DNA of 64,000 nucleotides from contig CBDHDU010000011.1 of the NCBI GenBank assembly GCA_965261725.1, positions 1-64,000 of the forward strand, given 5' to 3'. Shown here one piece after another: positions 18,084 through 26,325 of this stretch. Position 1 is the first letter of the stretch. Each line of letters opens with the position of its first letter. Source of the DNA: CANDOC01 sp965261725. Its GTDB lineage: Bacteria; Pseudomonadota; Gammaproteobacteria; Pseudomonadales; Endozoicomonadaceae. The notes under the pieces are model-generated. The model was given only the letters and a program-made list of their open reading frames with translations, ran no database searches and was not told where the DNA came from. The position numbers were made by a program, and so were the translations under genes.

Positions 18084-19760
18084 ATGAAAACCACCGAACA
18101 ACAGTTCCTCAACAGCCTTGAGAAAAAGCTCTGGACCAGTGCCGACAAGCTGCGCTCCACGCTGGATGCCGCCCAATACAAACATACTGTGTTGGGTCTG
18201 GTCTTCCTGAAATATGTCTCTGACGCTTTTGATATCCGTCGTGACCAGCTCACCGAACAGTTCAAAGATGAAAATCACGAATACTTTCTCGACCCGAAAG
18301 AGTTCGACGGCATAGACAGCGACGAGTACGCCGAAGCCATCACTGAAGAGCTGGAAGAACGAGACTATTACATAGAAACCAATGTATTCTGGGTGCCTCT
18401 GCAATCCCGCTGGGAATTTCTGCAGAACCAAAACAAAGTTGTCATTACCGGTGAAATAGAAGTCGGCGAAGGCAGCCGGACAAAGAAAATACGCTCTGTA
18501 GGCCAGCTGATCGATAACGCACTGGAAGCCATCGAGCACGACAACCCCAAACTGAAAGGGGTACTCAACAAACGCTACACCCAACTGCAGATTGACCAGT
18601 CCAAACTCGGAGAACTGATCGACCTGATCGCCACCGTGCCGTTCAAACATAAATCGCTGGATTCCAAGGATATCCTCGGTCATGTCTACGAATACTTCCT
18701 CGGTCAGTTTGCGCTGGCAGAAGGAAAGAAAGGCGGACAGTTCTATACGCCCAAGTCCATCGTCAGCCTGATTGTACAAATGCTTGAACCCTTTAAGGGT
18801 CGTGTTTATGACCCCGCAATGGGTTCCGGTGGTTTCTTTGTGCAGAGTGAGCACTTTATCAGCGAGCATCGCGGCCGGATTGGTGATGTCTCCATTTACG
18901 GGCAGGAATACAACCACACCACATGGCAGCTGGCCGCTATGAATATGGCGATTCGTGGGATCGACTTTAACTTTGGCAAAGAACCCGCCAACACCTACAC
19001 CAACGACCAGCACCCGGATTTACGAGCCGACTTTGTGATGGCGAATCCGCCATTCAATATGAAAGAGTGGGATACCGGCGTAGCGGACGACGACCCCCGC
19101 TGGCAATACGGTACGCCACCATCAGGCAATGCCAACTTCGCCTGGCTGCAACATATGCTTTATCATTTAGCACCGAACGGCAGTATGGGTTTGCTACTGG
19201 CTAACGGCTCCATGAGTTCCAACACCAACAATGAAGGCACCATTCGCAAGGCATTGATTGAAAACGATCTGGTGGAATGCATGGTCGCCCTGCCCGGCCA
19301 ACTGTTTACCAACACCCAGATTCCCGCCTGTATCTGGTTCCTCACCAAGAACAAAGGTGAGCGTACTTCTGCTGCCGGACGTAAACTGCGTAACCGTAAA
19401 GGCGAAGTGTTGTTTATTGATGCTCGTAATCTCGGTTATATGAAAGACCGGGTGTTGCGTGATTTCTCTGCGGATGATTTGAACAAAGTCACCGAGATTT
19501 ATCATAACTGGCAGATCGGCGAAAACTATGAGGATGATGCGGGCTTTGTAAAATCCGCCAAACTGGAGGAACTGGAAAAACACGACTTTGTTCTGACACC
19601 GGGGCGCTACGTAGGCGCAGCGGCAGAAGAAGACGACGGCGAACCCTTTGCCGAGAAAATGGCGCGACTGTCCGGACAGCTGAAAGAACAGTTTGCGGAG
19701 TCAGATCGGTTGGAAGCTGAGATTAAGATTAACTTGGCGGGGTTGGGTTATGATGTCTGA
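18084..19760 (+). CDS. hsdM: Type I restriction-modification methyltransferase subunit
   Basis: 558-aa N6-adenine DNA methyltransferase subunit. The N-terminal HsdM helical domain (about residues 8-150) is followed by the catalytic domain with the AdoMet-binding motif VYDPAMGSGGFF (about 245) and the catalytic NPPF motif (MANPPFNMKEW, about 320). Length is normal. It would need HsdS to recognise DNA and HsdR to cut; neither is visible here. The next gene overlaps its last codons. A scrap of a second hsdM tail lies at 22782-22879, showing that rearrangement has happened in this locus. Confidence 0.93.
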   Translation: MKTTEQQFLNSLEKKLWTSADKLRSTLDAAQYKHTVLGLVFLKYVSDAFDIRRDQLTEQFKDENHEYFLDPKEFDGIDSDEYAEAITEELEERDYYIETNVFWVPLQSRWEFLQNQNKVVITGEIEVGEGSRTKKIRSVGQLIDNALEAIEHDNPKLKGVLNKRYTQLQIDQSKLGELIDLIATVPFKHKSLDSKDILGHVYEYFLGQFALAEGKKGGQFYTPKSIVSLIVQMLEPFKGRVYDPAMGSGGFFVQSEHFISEHRGRIGDVSIYGQEYNHTTWQLAAMNMAIRGIDFNFGKEPANTYTNDQHPDLRADFVMANPPFNMKEWDTGVADDDPRWQYGTPPSGNANFAWLQHMLYHLAPNGSMGLLLANGSMSSNTNNEGTIRKALIENDLVECMVALPGQLFTNTQIPACIWFLTKNKGERTSAAGRKLRNRKGEVLFIDARNLGYMKDRVLRDFSADDLNKVTEIYHNWQIGENYEDDAGFVKSAKLEELEKHDFVLTPGRYVGAAAEEDDGEPFAEKMARLSGQLKEQFAESDRLEAEIKINLAGLGYDV

Positions 19761-20771
19761 GCACCCTCTACTGCAAGAAATAAAACAGGGTGAAAGTAAA
19801 ACCCTCGAATTTAAAACCAAACTACCCACACATGGCCAGATTGTTAAAACCATGATCGCTTTTGCCAACTCGTCGGGCGGCAAGCTGGTGATTGGTGTTG
19901 ACGACAAACGTAAGCTGATTGGGCTTGGCGGTGCAGATATCTTTGAACTGATGGATCAGATCAGTTCTATTCTCTACGACTCCATTGCGCCTGCTTTACT
20001 GCCGGAAATTTACGTTGAAAATGTGGGCAGCATTGAACTGCTGGTTATCAAAGTCTCCAGAGGTTCTCTGCTTCCTTATTATCTGAAAAAGAAAGGCAAA
20101 GATCAGGGCTGTTATGTGCGAATTGGTGCGACCAACCGCCTTGCCGGTACAGAGCAGATAGCCGAGCTGGAACGGCAGCGTTTCCATCGATCTTTTGATG
20201 AGCAGATCAACCCTGAAGTTTCACTGGATGATCTCGACCTGTCCCCCCTTGAACAACGTTTCCAGGCGTTGGGTAAACCCCTTACCCAACAGCAACTGCA
20301 TAACCTGAAACTGGTACGCGAAGAACAGGGCAAGCTCTACCCAACCCATGGTTTGCTGATTCTTCTTGGCTACTACGAGCATTGCGAAATCAAATGCAGC
20401 CGTTTCAAAGACAACAGCATGTCGGTCTTTCTCGATAAAAAAGAGTACCGCGGCGACCTGTTTACCCAGCTGGAGCAGGCTGAGCTGTTTATTCGTAACC
20501 ACCTGCACCTGAAAGCGGAAATCCAGCAGTTACAGAGAACCGAGAGTTACGAAATACCGCTACCGGCCATTCGTGAAGTCTTGGTGAATGCTCTGGTGCA
20601 CCGGGATTACAGCAACTTTGGCAGAGATATCAAACTGGGTATTTATGACGATGCCTTGAATATTGTCTCCCCCGGTGGTCTGCCCAATGGCCTGACAGAA
20701 GCGGATATTCTGAAGGGTCGGTCTGAAGTTCGTAACCGGGTAGTCGCCAGAGTATTTAAAGCTCTGAACTT

Positions 20772-20945
20772 GGCTGTGTTGCCGACAATAGTTGGCGTAC
20801 TAACGCACCAATCACAGGTTTTCCGATGGGACTTATGATTAGCAGAAGTTACAAAAATTATGTAATGCCCACGAGTCATAGGCTTATCCAGAAATGCAGG
20901 AAATATAGGGGTTGTAGCCCTTCAACTATCGCCGACAACACAGCC
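20772..20945. mobile_element. 174-bp miniature inverted-repeat element (MITE)
   Basis: Ends read inward as GGCTGTGTTGCCGACAATAG and GGCTGTGTTGTCGGCGATAG and continue as TTG. It is flanked by an exact 9-bp duplication TCTGAACTT (20763-20771 and 20946-20954). There is no coding capacity. The ends resemble those of the IS1595-type elements at 45454 and 56981 (about 20 of 25 positions against the first), which also make 9-bp duplications, so an IS1595 transposase probably moved it. Confidence 0.85.
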
Positions 20946-21114
20946 TCTGAACTTTATTGAGCAATGGGGCAGTGGTATTCAGCGGATACAGGAAACCTGT
21001 CAGGAAGTCGGGCTTTCGGCTCCAAAGTTAACAGAATCCGGTGATTTCGTGGACTGGGAGCTCTACCGCCCCCTGAAAAATCAGGTTCAGGAACCCGCCA
21101 CTCCGACACTCGAT

Positions 21115-21162
21115 ACGCCGGAGAAAACGCCGGAGAAAACGTCGGAGAAAACGTCGGAGAAA
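21115..21162 (+). repeat. Four tandem 12-bp units inside the AlbA_2-like gene
   Basis: Four units of ACGCCGGAGAAA (the last two ACGTCGGAGAAA) encode TPEK-TPEK-TSEK-TSEK, a charged linker before the C-terminal winged helix. Unit number may vary between strains by slippage. Confidence 0.8.
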
Positions 21163-21366
21163 ATTCTGACCCTGCTCATTGAAAACTCCGGGCTGACCAT
21201 CGCAGAAATGGCTCAAACCCTGGGTACATCAACCCGTACCATCGAGCGTAACCTGAAAAAATTACAGGATGCAAAACGCCTGAAGCGCATCGGGGCAGAC
21301 AAAGGCGGCTACTGGGAGGTGCAGAAATGATGAGCAGTGCTGGTACTACAAAGCGGTTGACCGAAC

Positions 21367-22773
21367 GGGTGTGAGCGGGAATTGATGTAGGAAAAACGAC
21401 TACCGTGAGCTACTTTCATCAAATCATAATAGACGTAAGCACGGCCTTTGCCCCGTATGACTGCTCAAATTCTATCATCTGAAAATCAAGAAACGCAGAT
21501 ACTCATCACTATTCAGCACGGCAACTCAATGCTCGATTTCGAGACCAGCCTTCAGGGTAGCCTCAATCAAGCTGGAACGCTTGGAGTAGAAAAACAACTG
21601 GAACACATGGACACCGACGGTTCGCCCATAAAGGTAGGTGGTATTCATATGACCAGCAAGAATAAAAAAGAACCCAAGGTCTACGAAACGTCATGGGGAG
21701 CCGTCAAAGTTCCGCGTTACATTTACCAGAGCAGTCAGGGGGGAGAAACCTTTTGCCCTCTGGATCAGAATGCCCGGATTATTGTCAATTCGACTCCGGC
21801 TTTTGCTCGCATGGTGAGCTGGAAGTATGCCCAGATGGCAGCCCCTCAGGTAGAAGACGATCTGCGACAAAATCATGGTCGTAATAGCAGTCGTTCAACA
21901 CTTCGTGATTTAGCCGATGTGGTGGCAAGTATTGCACAGGCCAAAGAAGAAAGGTGGGTATACGATATTCCAGAGTTACCAAAGCCCGTGACAACAGTAG
22001 CCATAGGGCTTGATGGAGCAAATCTGTTGTACTACGAAGGCTATCGGATCGCTATGTGCGGCACTATCAGCCTCTATGATGATGAAGGCGAGCGTCTTCA
22101 TACAATCTACTGTGCAGAGGCACCGGAATACGGCAAGCAAACCTTCATTAACCGTTTTACTGGAGAAATCCAGAAGGTTAAGGATAGATTCCCTGAGGCG
22201 GTTTATGTGGGGGTTGCTGACGGAGCGGCGGATAACTGGACATTTTTAGAATCCTTTACATCTATCCACGTGCTGGACTTTTATCACGTGTCTGAATATG
22301 TTGCTGACGCTGCTGAGGCACTTTATCCGGGAAAGAAAGCCACACAGGAAAGGCATGCATGGTTCAAGCAGAAGCTACACGACCTGAAACACGATGAAGG
22401 CGCAGCACAAAGCCTGCGGCGAGAGCTTGAACGGGCAACACCGGGCAACAACCGTACCGCCTCTATGGAAAAGTTGATGAAAGCGAGAACCTACTTTAAA
22501 AATCACTGGCACCAAATGATTTATCCTGAAGCCAGAAAGAGGAACTTACCCATTGGTTCAGGTGTTACGGAAGCGGCTTGCAAGAGTTTGGTAAAGCAAC
22601 GTATGTGCCGCTCTGGCATGCGCTGGAAAGAGCAAGGTGCATCAATGTTGTTGACGTTGAGAGCATTAGTTTGTTCGTCCGGGCAATGGGATGCATTCTG
22701 GTCAAAAATGAATCGCTATGGTTTTCCCGTCGCACACAACCTCTTCCCGGTACATTGATCAGGCAGCACACCC
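21367..22773 (+). mobile_element. ISKra4-type element, copy A
   Basis: 1407 bp, with ends reading inward GGGTGTGAGCGGGAATTGAT and GGGTGTGCTGCCTGATCAAT. Flanked by an exact 8-bp duplication GACCGAAC (21359-21366 and 22774-22781). It interrupts a 45-codon chimeric frame described at 22782. A related but distinct element is at 57897-59304. Confidence 0.88.
21448..22758 (+). CDS. ISKra4-type transposase (copy A)
   Basis: 436 aa, intact. Recognisable blocks: FCPLDQNARIIVNSTPAFARMVSWKYA (N-terminal third), the DDE-like core GLDGANLLYYEGYRI, VGVADGAADNWTFLE and LDFYHVSEYVADAAEA, and the C-terminal LPIGSGVTEAACKSLVKQRMCRSGMRW. It is clearly homologous to the transposase at 57912-59237. Family assignment to ISKra4 is from memory of these blocks. 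Confidence 0.8.
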   Translation: MPRMTAQILSSENQETQILITIQHGNSMLDFETSLQGSLNQAGTLGVEKQLEHMDTDGSPIKVGGIHMTSKNKKEPKVYETSWGAVKVPRYIYQSSQGGETFCPLDQNARIIVNSTPAFARMVSWKYAQMAAPQVEDDLRQNHGRNSSRSTLRDLADVVASIAQAKEERWVYDIPELPKPVTTVAIGLDGANLLYYEGYRIAMCGTISLYDDEGERLHTIYCAEAPEYGKQTFINRFTGEIQKVKDRFPEAVYVGVADGAADNWTFLESFTSIHVLDFYHVSEYVADAAEALYPGKKATQERHAWFKQKLHDLKHDEGAAQSLRRELERATPGNNRTASMEKLMKARTYFKNHWHQMIYPEARKRNLPIGSGVTEAACKSLVKQRMCRSGMRWKEQGASMLLTLRALVCSSGQWDAFWSKMNRYGFPVAHNLFPVH

Positions 22774-22781
22774 GACCGAAC

Positions 22782-22879
22782 AGCTGAAAGAGCAGTTTGC
22801 AGAGTCAGATCGGTTGGAAGCTGAGATTAAGGTGAACTTGGCGGGGTTGGGTTATGATCCTGAATCCGTGACTTCTTGA
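22782..22879 (+). pseudogene. Remnant of a second hsdM 3' end (part of a chimeric short frame)
   Basis: Encodes QLKEQFAESDRLEAEIK then VNLAGLGYD, almost the same as the hsdM C-terminus (19674-19757), but ending PESVTS. With the ISKra4 element and one target copy removed, an ATG at 21327 (overlapping the AlbA_2-like stop) reads 45 codons, MMSSAGTTKRLTEQLKEQF..., into this remnant. So even before the IS arrived, the genes expected here (hsdS, hsdR) had been replaced by a recombined scrap. 22880-23084 holds nothing I recognise. Confidence 0.7.
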
Positions 22880-23084
22880 TTATAGAGAAGCTTTTTCAAC
22901 CCATGGATTCAAACCTACAGAATAGGGTTATGTTTTTTTGAAACTTGCCAGAGAATGGTAAAGCAAAGTCAAAAAAATCAGCATGTATTTAAATGATGTT
23001 GGGGAATTTCAACCCTGAATATGAATGAAATCCTGCCAGCATAAGCAGCATCTCTCCATTCAACCGTTAAAAGAATAGGATCAG

Positions 23085-23402
23085 CTAACAGAGCTGTTTT
23101 TCAGGAAAGAGCCCCATGAAGGCGGATAATCCGGGACTGTGACGACCAAAACGCAGAATAAACTGACGACCTCGTTCTAATAATCGCGCTGACTGGTAGA
23201 TCAGTTCCTGCATAACTATCTTAATTCTACGACGCTGCGCTTTGTGACGAACAGGTGATTTAGGGCCGGTCAGGCAGGTTTGCCCCATGTAACGTAAAAT
23301 GTTGTAAGCCACCGCACCAAGGCACATTACAAGATCATTGGTATCAAATTTTCCTGAAGGCAGTCTTTCAAGATCCATGTCAGTCTTGAACTCACTGTGA
23401 AA
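23085..23402 (-). pseudogene. IS1380-family transposase, C-terminal fragment
   Basis: About 105 residues (FHSEFKTDMDLERLPSGKFD..., then LVMCLGAVAYNILR, and LRFGRHSPGLSAF near the end), the conserved C-terminal part of IS1380 transposases. The frame is open through 23402 and is cut by the IS66 element starting at 23404. The missing N-terminal half is not found on the other side of that element. Confidence 0.8.
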
Positions 23403-23403
23403 C

Positions 23404-25166
23404 GTAATTACTCAATAAGTGCTGGATAAGGAACAACTCGGTTCAATCGGCTATCTTCTTCTTATGACTTTTTTTGCTCATGATGAACAGCAACTGGCTC
23501 TACCTGAGAAGCTACTGGAATTTATCACCCAACAGCAGGAGCAGATTGCCCAGCAGCAGGAACAGATTGTTCAGTTGCAAAGGCAGGTTGAAGTGCTTGA
23601 GGCTGAAATTCGTCGTTTGAAAAAACTGCCAGCAAAACCGGACATCCAGCCCAACACCGCGCCTCATGATGATGCTGCCGAGAGCTCTGAAGGCAATGAG
23701 CAGCCAGCAGTTGAGGACAACGATACGGCTGAACCTGATGCTACGTTAACGCGTCAGGTCAACAAGCCCGATGAGAAAACCCGGAAACAACGCAAACAAC
23801 CCTCAAAACCGGCACCTGAAAAGTCAGTCACTATTGAAGTCACAGGGGTTCCACCCGGATCCACCTGGAATGGATACACACCCTTTCATGTACAGGAACT
23901 GACAATCAATACGTCCAGTATCGAGTATCAGCTGGAACAATGGATAACCCCCGACAGGAAAACCATTACCGCTAAACCGCCAGTCGATCTCCATGGGCAT
24001 CATTATGGACCCGTACTGCAAGCTTATGTCCTGTACCAACACCATGGTTGCTCTGTTACCCAACCCGAGTTGCTGGACTGGCTATGGGACATTGGGATTT
24101 CTATTTCAGCAGGAGAACTGAGTCTGCTCCTGACTCAGGAGCATAATCAATTCCATGCTGAGAAGGATGAGCTGCTGATTACCGGTATTCGTTGTTCTGG
24201 CTATATTCAGACAGACGACACGGGTACAAGGCACAAGGGGCAGAATGGTTATTGCACCATTATCAACAACGAGTCCTTTGCCTGGTTCGCCAGCACAGGC
24301 AGTAAAAGCCGGGAAAATTTTGTGAGTTTGCTGCATCGCCCATGGCGAACCTACACATTAACAGAAGAAGCCCTGGATTATCTGGAAGAACATCATTATC
24401 CCCAAAAATGGCTTAGGATCCTCAAACCGTACAACGGAGTAACGTTCCTGAACCGTCAAGCCTGGGAAGCCTTCATGAACGACCAGGGTTTAACAGGGAA
24501 AAAACGTCGCCAGCAAGCCAGTGAAGCCCTGATTTATGGCAGCCTGATACAGCATGGAGCAGGGCACCTGACCACCTTCAGCGATGGCGCACGACAGTTT
24601 GACGTATTCAAACACAGCCAGTGCTGGATTCATGCAGAGCGAGGGCTGGCAAAAGTCCACCCGGTCAACGACCAGCAAGCTATGGCTCAGAAATGGTGCC
24701 GGACATGGTTCTGGGCGATTTACGATGACCTGAAAGCCTTCAAGGCTGAGCCCGATGCCGAGAAAGCACTGAAGGTATGGTTGGGCTTTCATATGCTTGT
24801 CCAGACCCGAACATGCTGTGAACCACTGCAGGAAGCCCTGTCAGGTCTGGCACTGATCAAAGAAGAGCTGTTGCTTGTACTGAAAGACCCGAACTTGCCA
24901 TTGCATAACAACCTGAGCGAAAGCCAGATACGGGAATACGCCAAGCGACGAAAAATCAGTGGTGGTACGCGAAGCGATGCAGGGCGGCAATGTCGCGACA
25001 CCTTTGCCAGCCTGAAGAAAACGTGTCGCCTGTATGGTCTCTCGTTTTGGGATTATCTGACAGACAGATTAACAGGCAGCGGGTTGTTTCCGAGGCTGGC
25101 AAGCTTGATTGAAAAAACGGCACGTACTTTGCCTTGCGGGCTTTGCAGCAGTTTTTGAGTAATTAC
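23404..25166 (+). mobile_element. IS66-family element, second type
   Basis: 1763 bp, with inward ends GTAATTACTCAATAAGTGCT and GTAATTACTCAAAAACTGCT. The 8-bp flanks differ (TGTGAAAC on the left, CCTCGGTA on the right), so this copy lacks a target duplication. Its left neighbour is an IS1380 fragment and its right neighbour an IS630 element, indicating deletion or recombination through this element. Confidence 0.88.
23419..25158 (+). CDS. IS66-family transposase, second type
   Basis: 579 aa (GTG start at 23419; an ATG at 23464 opens MTFFAHDEQQLALPEK). A Gln-rich coiled coil (QQQEQIAQQQEQIVQLQRQ) is followed by a Pro/Lys-rich linker. The catalytic core has QTDDTGTRHKGQNGYC, SDGARQFD and HAERGLAK, with LPLHNNLSESQIREYAKRRK near the end. 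It shares this architecture with the transposase at 2206 but is clearly divergent. Apparently intact, no tnpA/tnpB. Confidence 0.92.
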   Translation: MLDKEQLGSIGYLLLMTFFAHDEQQLALPEKLLEFITQQQEQIAQQQEQIVQLQRQVEVLEAEIRRLKKLPAKPDIQPNTAPHDDAAESSEGNEQPAVEDNDTAEPDATLTRQVNKPDEKTRKQRKQPSKPAPEKSVTIEVTGVPPGSTWNGYTPFHVQELTINTSSIEYQLEQWITPDRKTITAKPPVDLHGHHYGPVLQAYVLYQHHGCSVTQPELLDWLWDIGISISAGELSLLLTQEHNQFHAEKDELLITGIRCSGYIQTDDTGTRHKGQNGYCTIINNESFAWFASTGSKSRENFVSLLHRPWRTYTLTEEALDYLEEHHYPQKWLRILKPYNGVTFLNRQAWEAFMNDQGLTGKKRRQQASEALIYGSLIQHGAGHLTTFSDGARQFDVFKHSQCWIHAERGLAKVHPVNDQQAMAQKWCRTWFWAIYDDLKAFKAEPDAEKALKVWLGFHMLVQTRTCCEPLQEALSGLALIKEELLLVLKDPNLPLHNNLSESQIREYAKRRKISGGTRSDAGRQCRDTFASLKKTCRLYGLSFWDYLTDRLTGSGLFPRLASLIEKTARTLPCGLCSSF

Positions 25167-25174
25167 CCTCGGTA

Positions 25175-26277
25175 TATACCTGAGTGAATTCAAGATGCCG
25201 GATTTAACCGCTGGAAATTATCGTTAATCCTGCTGCCCAAGGAAGAACCGATTTCGGGCAATGTCACGTCCAGAAAATGATTAATCTTTTCCCGGAATTC
25301 TTTTGCCTGAGCGAAGTATTCATTATTCCGGGCATACTCATTCATCACCTTCCATAATCGCTCAATGGGGTTCAGGTTTGGACTGTAAGGGGGGAGGTAA
25401 TGAAGCTTTATTCCCAGCTCTTCCGCCTCTTTCACTACCTCCTGTGAACGATGGTAACCGGCACCATCAAGCACCATGTGAATAACGTTCATGGATGAAT
25501 AGTTATCCCGAACTTTCTTGAAAAACTCGGTAACCGCTTCACTGTTAACCGTATCAAATTGACCGAAAACAGCAGCTTCAATATTGTCCAGATCAATCGC
25601 ACCGATAATGTTCAGCCGAGTACGGCTACCTGTCGTATTAATGATTTTATCAATCCCTTTTCGAATCCACCCGGAAGTGATTTTGGTCGCTTGTGTCGGG
25701 TGTACCGCATCCATGAATAGTATCACCTCGTCCTCTGGTAGCGTGGCTTTCAAGGCTTCATAGTGCTCCACAAAACCAGCCTGCTTATCAACATCAGCCT
25801 TGTGCGGTACGCCCTTTGGCTTTTTGTAGGTAAAGCCTTTTTGGTGCAGCCACTTGTTCAGGCCTGATACGGTATATTTGATACCCCAGCGATCGGTAAT
25901 ATAGGCGACGATCTGATGGACGTGTGCGTAAGTATATTCAGAAAGGTGTTCGACCAGTTGCCGAGTTTGCTCATCACTCAGGCGGCTTTCACTCCCCCCG
26001 TTCTCCGGCCTGAGCTTTTCCTTTTCCAGATAGGCGTCCAGATGGCGACAAATAGTGTATTCACTTTTTCTCAATGCCTGAGCGATAGCAGACGGTGACC
26101 ACCCTTCAGACCTGAGCAAAACAGCCTTGATACGATCACACTCCCGTGCATCTCGCGATGTTTTGTGGCGAGATTCCAAGGCTACTTTTTGTTGGGCTGT
26201 CAGGGTGATTTTCGGCATGTTCGTACAATGTTGAAAATCGGCTGGAAAATCAAGCAACTTCAATGATCATGGGTATA
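25175..26277 (-). mobile_element. IS630-family element
   Basis: About 1.1 kb, bounded by TATACCTGAGTGAATTCAAG on the left and an inward-reading right end TATACCCATGATCATTGAAG, consistent with a TA target. It sits 8-10 bp after the IS66 element and 48 bp before the end of the Tc toxin gene, so it closes the region downstream of the toxin operon. Exact ends are uncertain by a few bases. Confidence 0.75.
25190..26218 (-). CDS. IS630-family transposase
   Basis: 342 aa from ATG 26218 (MPKITLTAQQKVALESRHK); a longer start at 26263 is possible. N-terminal helix-turn-helix domains (SPSAIAQALRKSEYTICRHL, YTVSGLNKWLHQKGFTYKKP) precede the DDE core: VILFMDAVHPTQ, HMVLDGAGYHRS and LPPYSPNLNPIERLWK, the last being the classic IS630 motif. 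Uninterrupted, probably active. Confidence 0.93.
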   Translation of the reverse strand: MPKITLTAQQKVALESRHKTSRDARECDRIKAVLLRSEGWSPSAIAQALRKSEYTICRHLDAYLEKEKLRPENGGSESRLSDEQTRQLVEHLSEYTYAHVHQIVAYITDRWGIKYTVSGLNKWLHQKGFTYKKPKGVPHKADVDKQAGFVEHYEALKATLPEDEVILFMDAVHPTQATKITSGWIRKGIDKIINTTGSRTRLNIIGAIDLDNIEAAVFGQFDTVNSEAVTEFFKKVRDNYSSMNVIHMVLDGAGYHRSQEVVKEAEELGIKLHYLPPYSPNLNPIERLWKVMNEYARNNEYFAQAKEFREKINHFLDVTLPEIGSSLGSRINDNFQRLNPAS

Positions 26278-26290
26278 ACCTATGCGAGTC

Positions 26291-26310
26291 TCCCCGGCAT
26301 AGCCGGGGGG
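26291..26310. other. GC-rich hairpin after the toxin operon
   Basis: CCCCGGCATAGCCGGGG forms a 7-bp stem with a 3-base loop 16-34 bp beyond the toxin gene stop. Neither strand has a T run after it, so it is not a standard rho-independent terminator, though it could protect the 3' end of the mRNA. Confidence 0.35.
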
Positions 26311-26325
26311 TTACCTAACGATTAA

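Larger units (their letters stand above)
19750..21330 (+). pseudogene. AlbA_2 / GHKL-ATPase-like protein, broken by a miniature element
   Basis: Starts at ATG 19750 (MMSEHPLLQEIKQGESKTLEFK), overlapping hsdM. The AlbA_2 (Schlafen-like) domain lies at residues 1-130 (IAFANSSGGKLVIGVDD). An ATPase-like domain characteristic of this family follows (IREVLVNALVHRDYSN...LNIVSPGGLPNGLT). A C-terminal winged helix (MAQTLGTSTRTIERNLKKLQ) is separated by a TPEK/TSEK repeat. A 174-bp element at 20772-20945 ends the frame at 20838. Removing it with one 9-bp target copy restores ...FKALNFIEQWGSGIQRIQE in frame through 21330. Such genes often sit inside type I restriction loci; their role is unclear. Confidence 0.85.

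Noticed and set aside
26291..26310. Rho-independent terminator for the toxin operon
   Set aside because: Hairpin is present but no T tract follows on the relevant strand.
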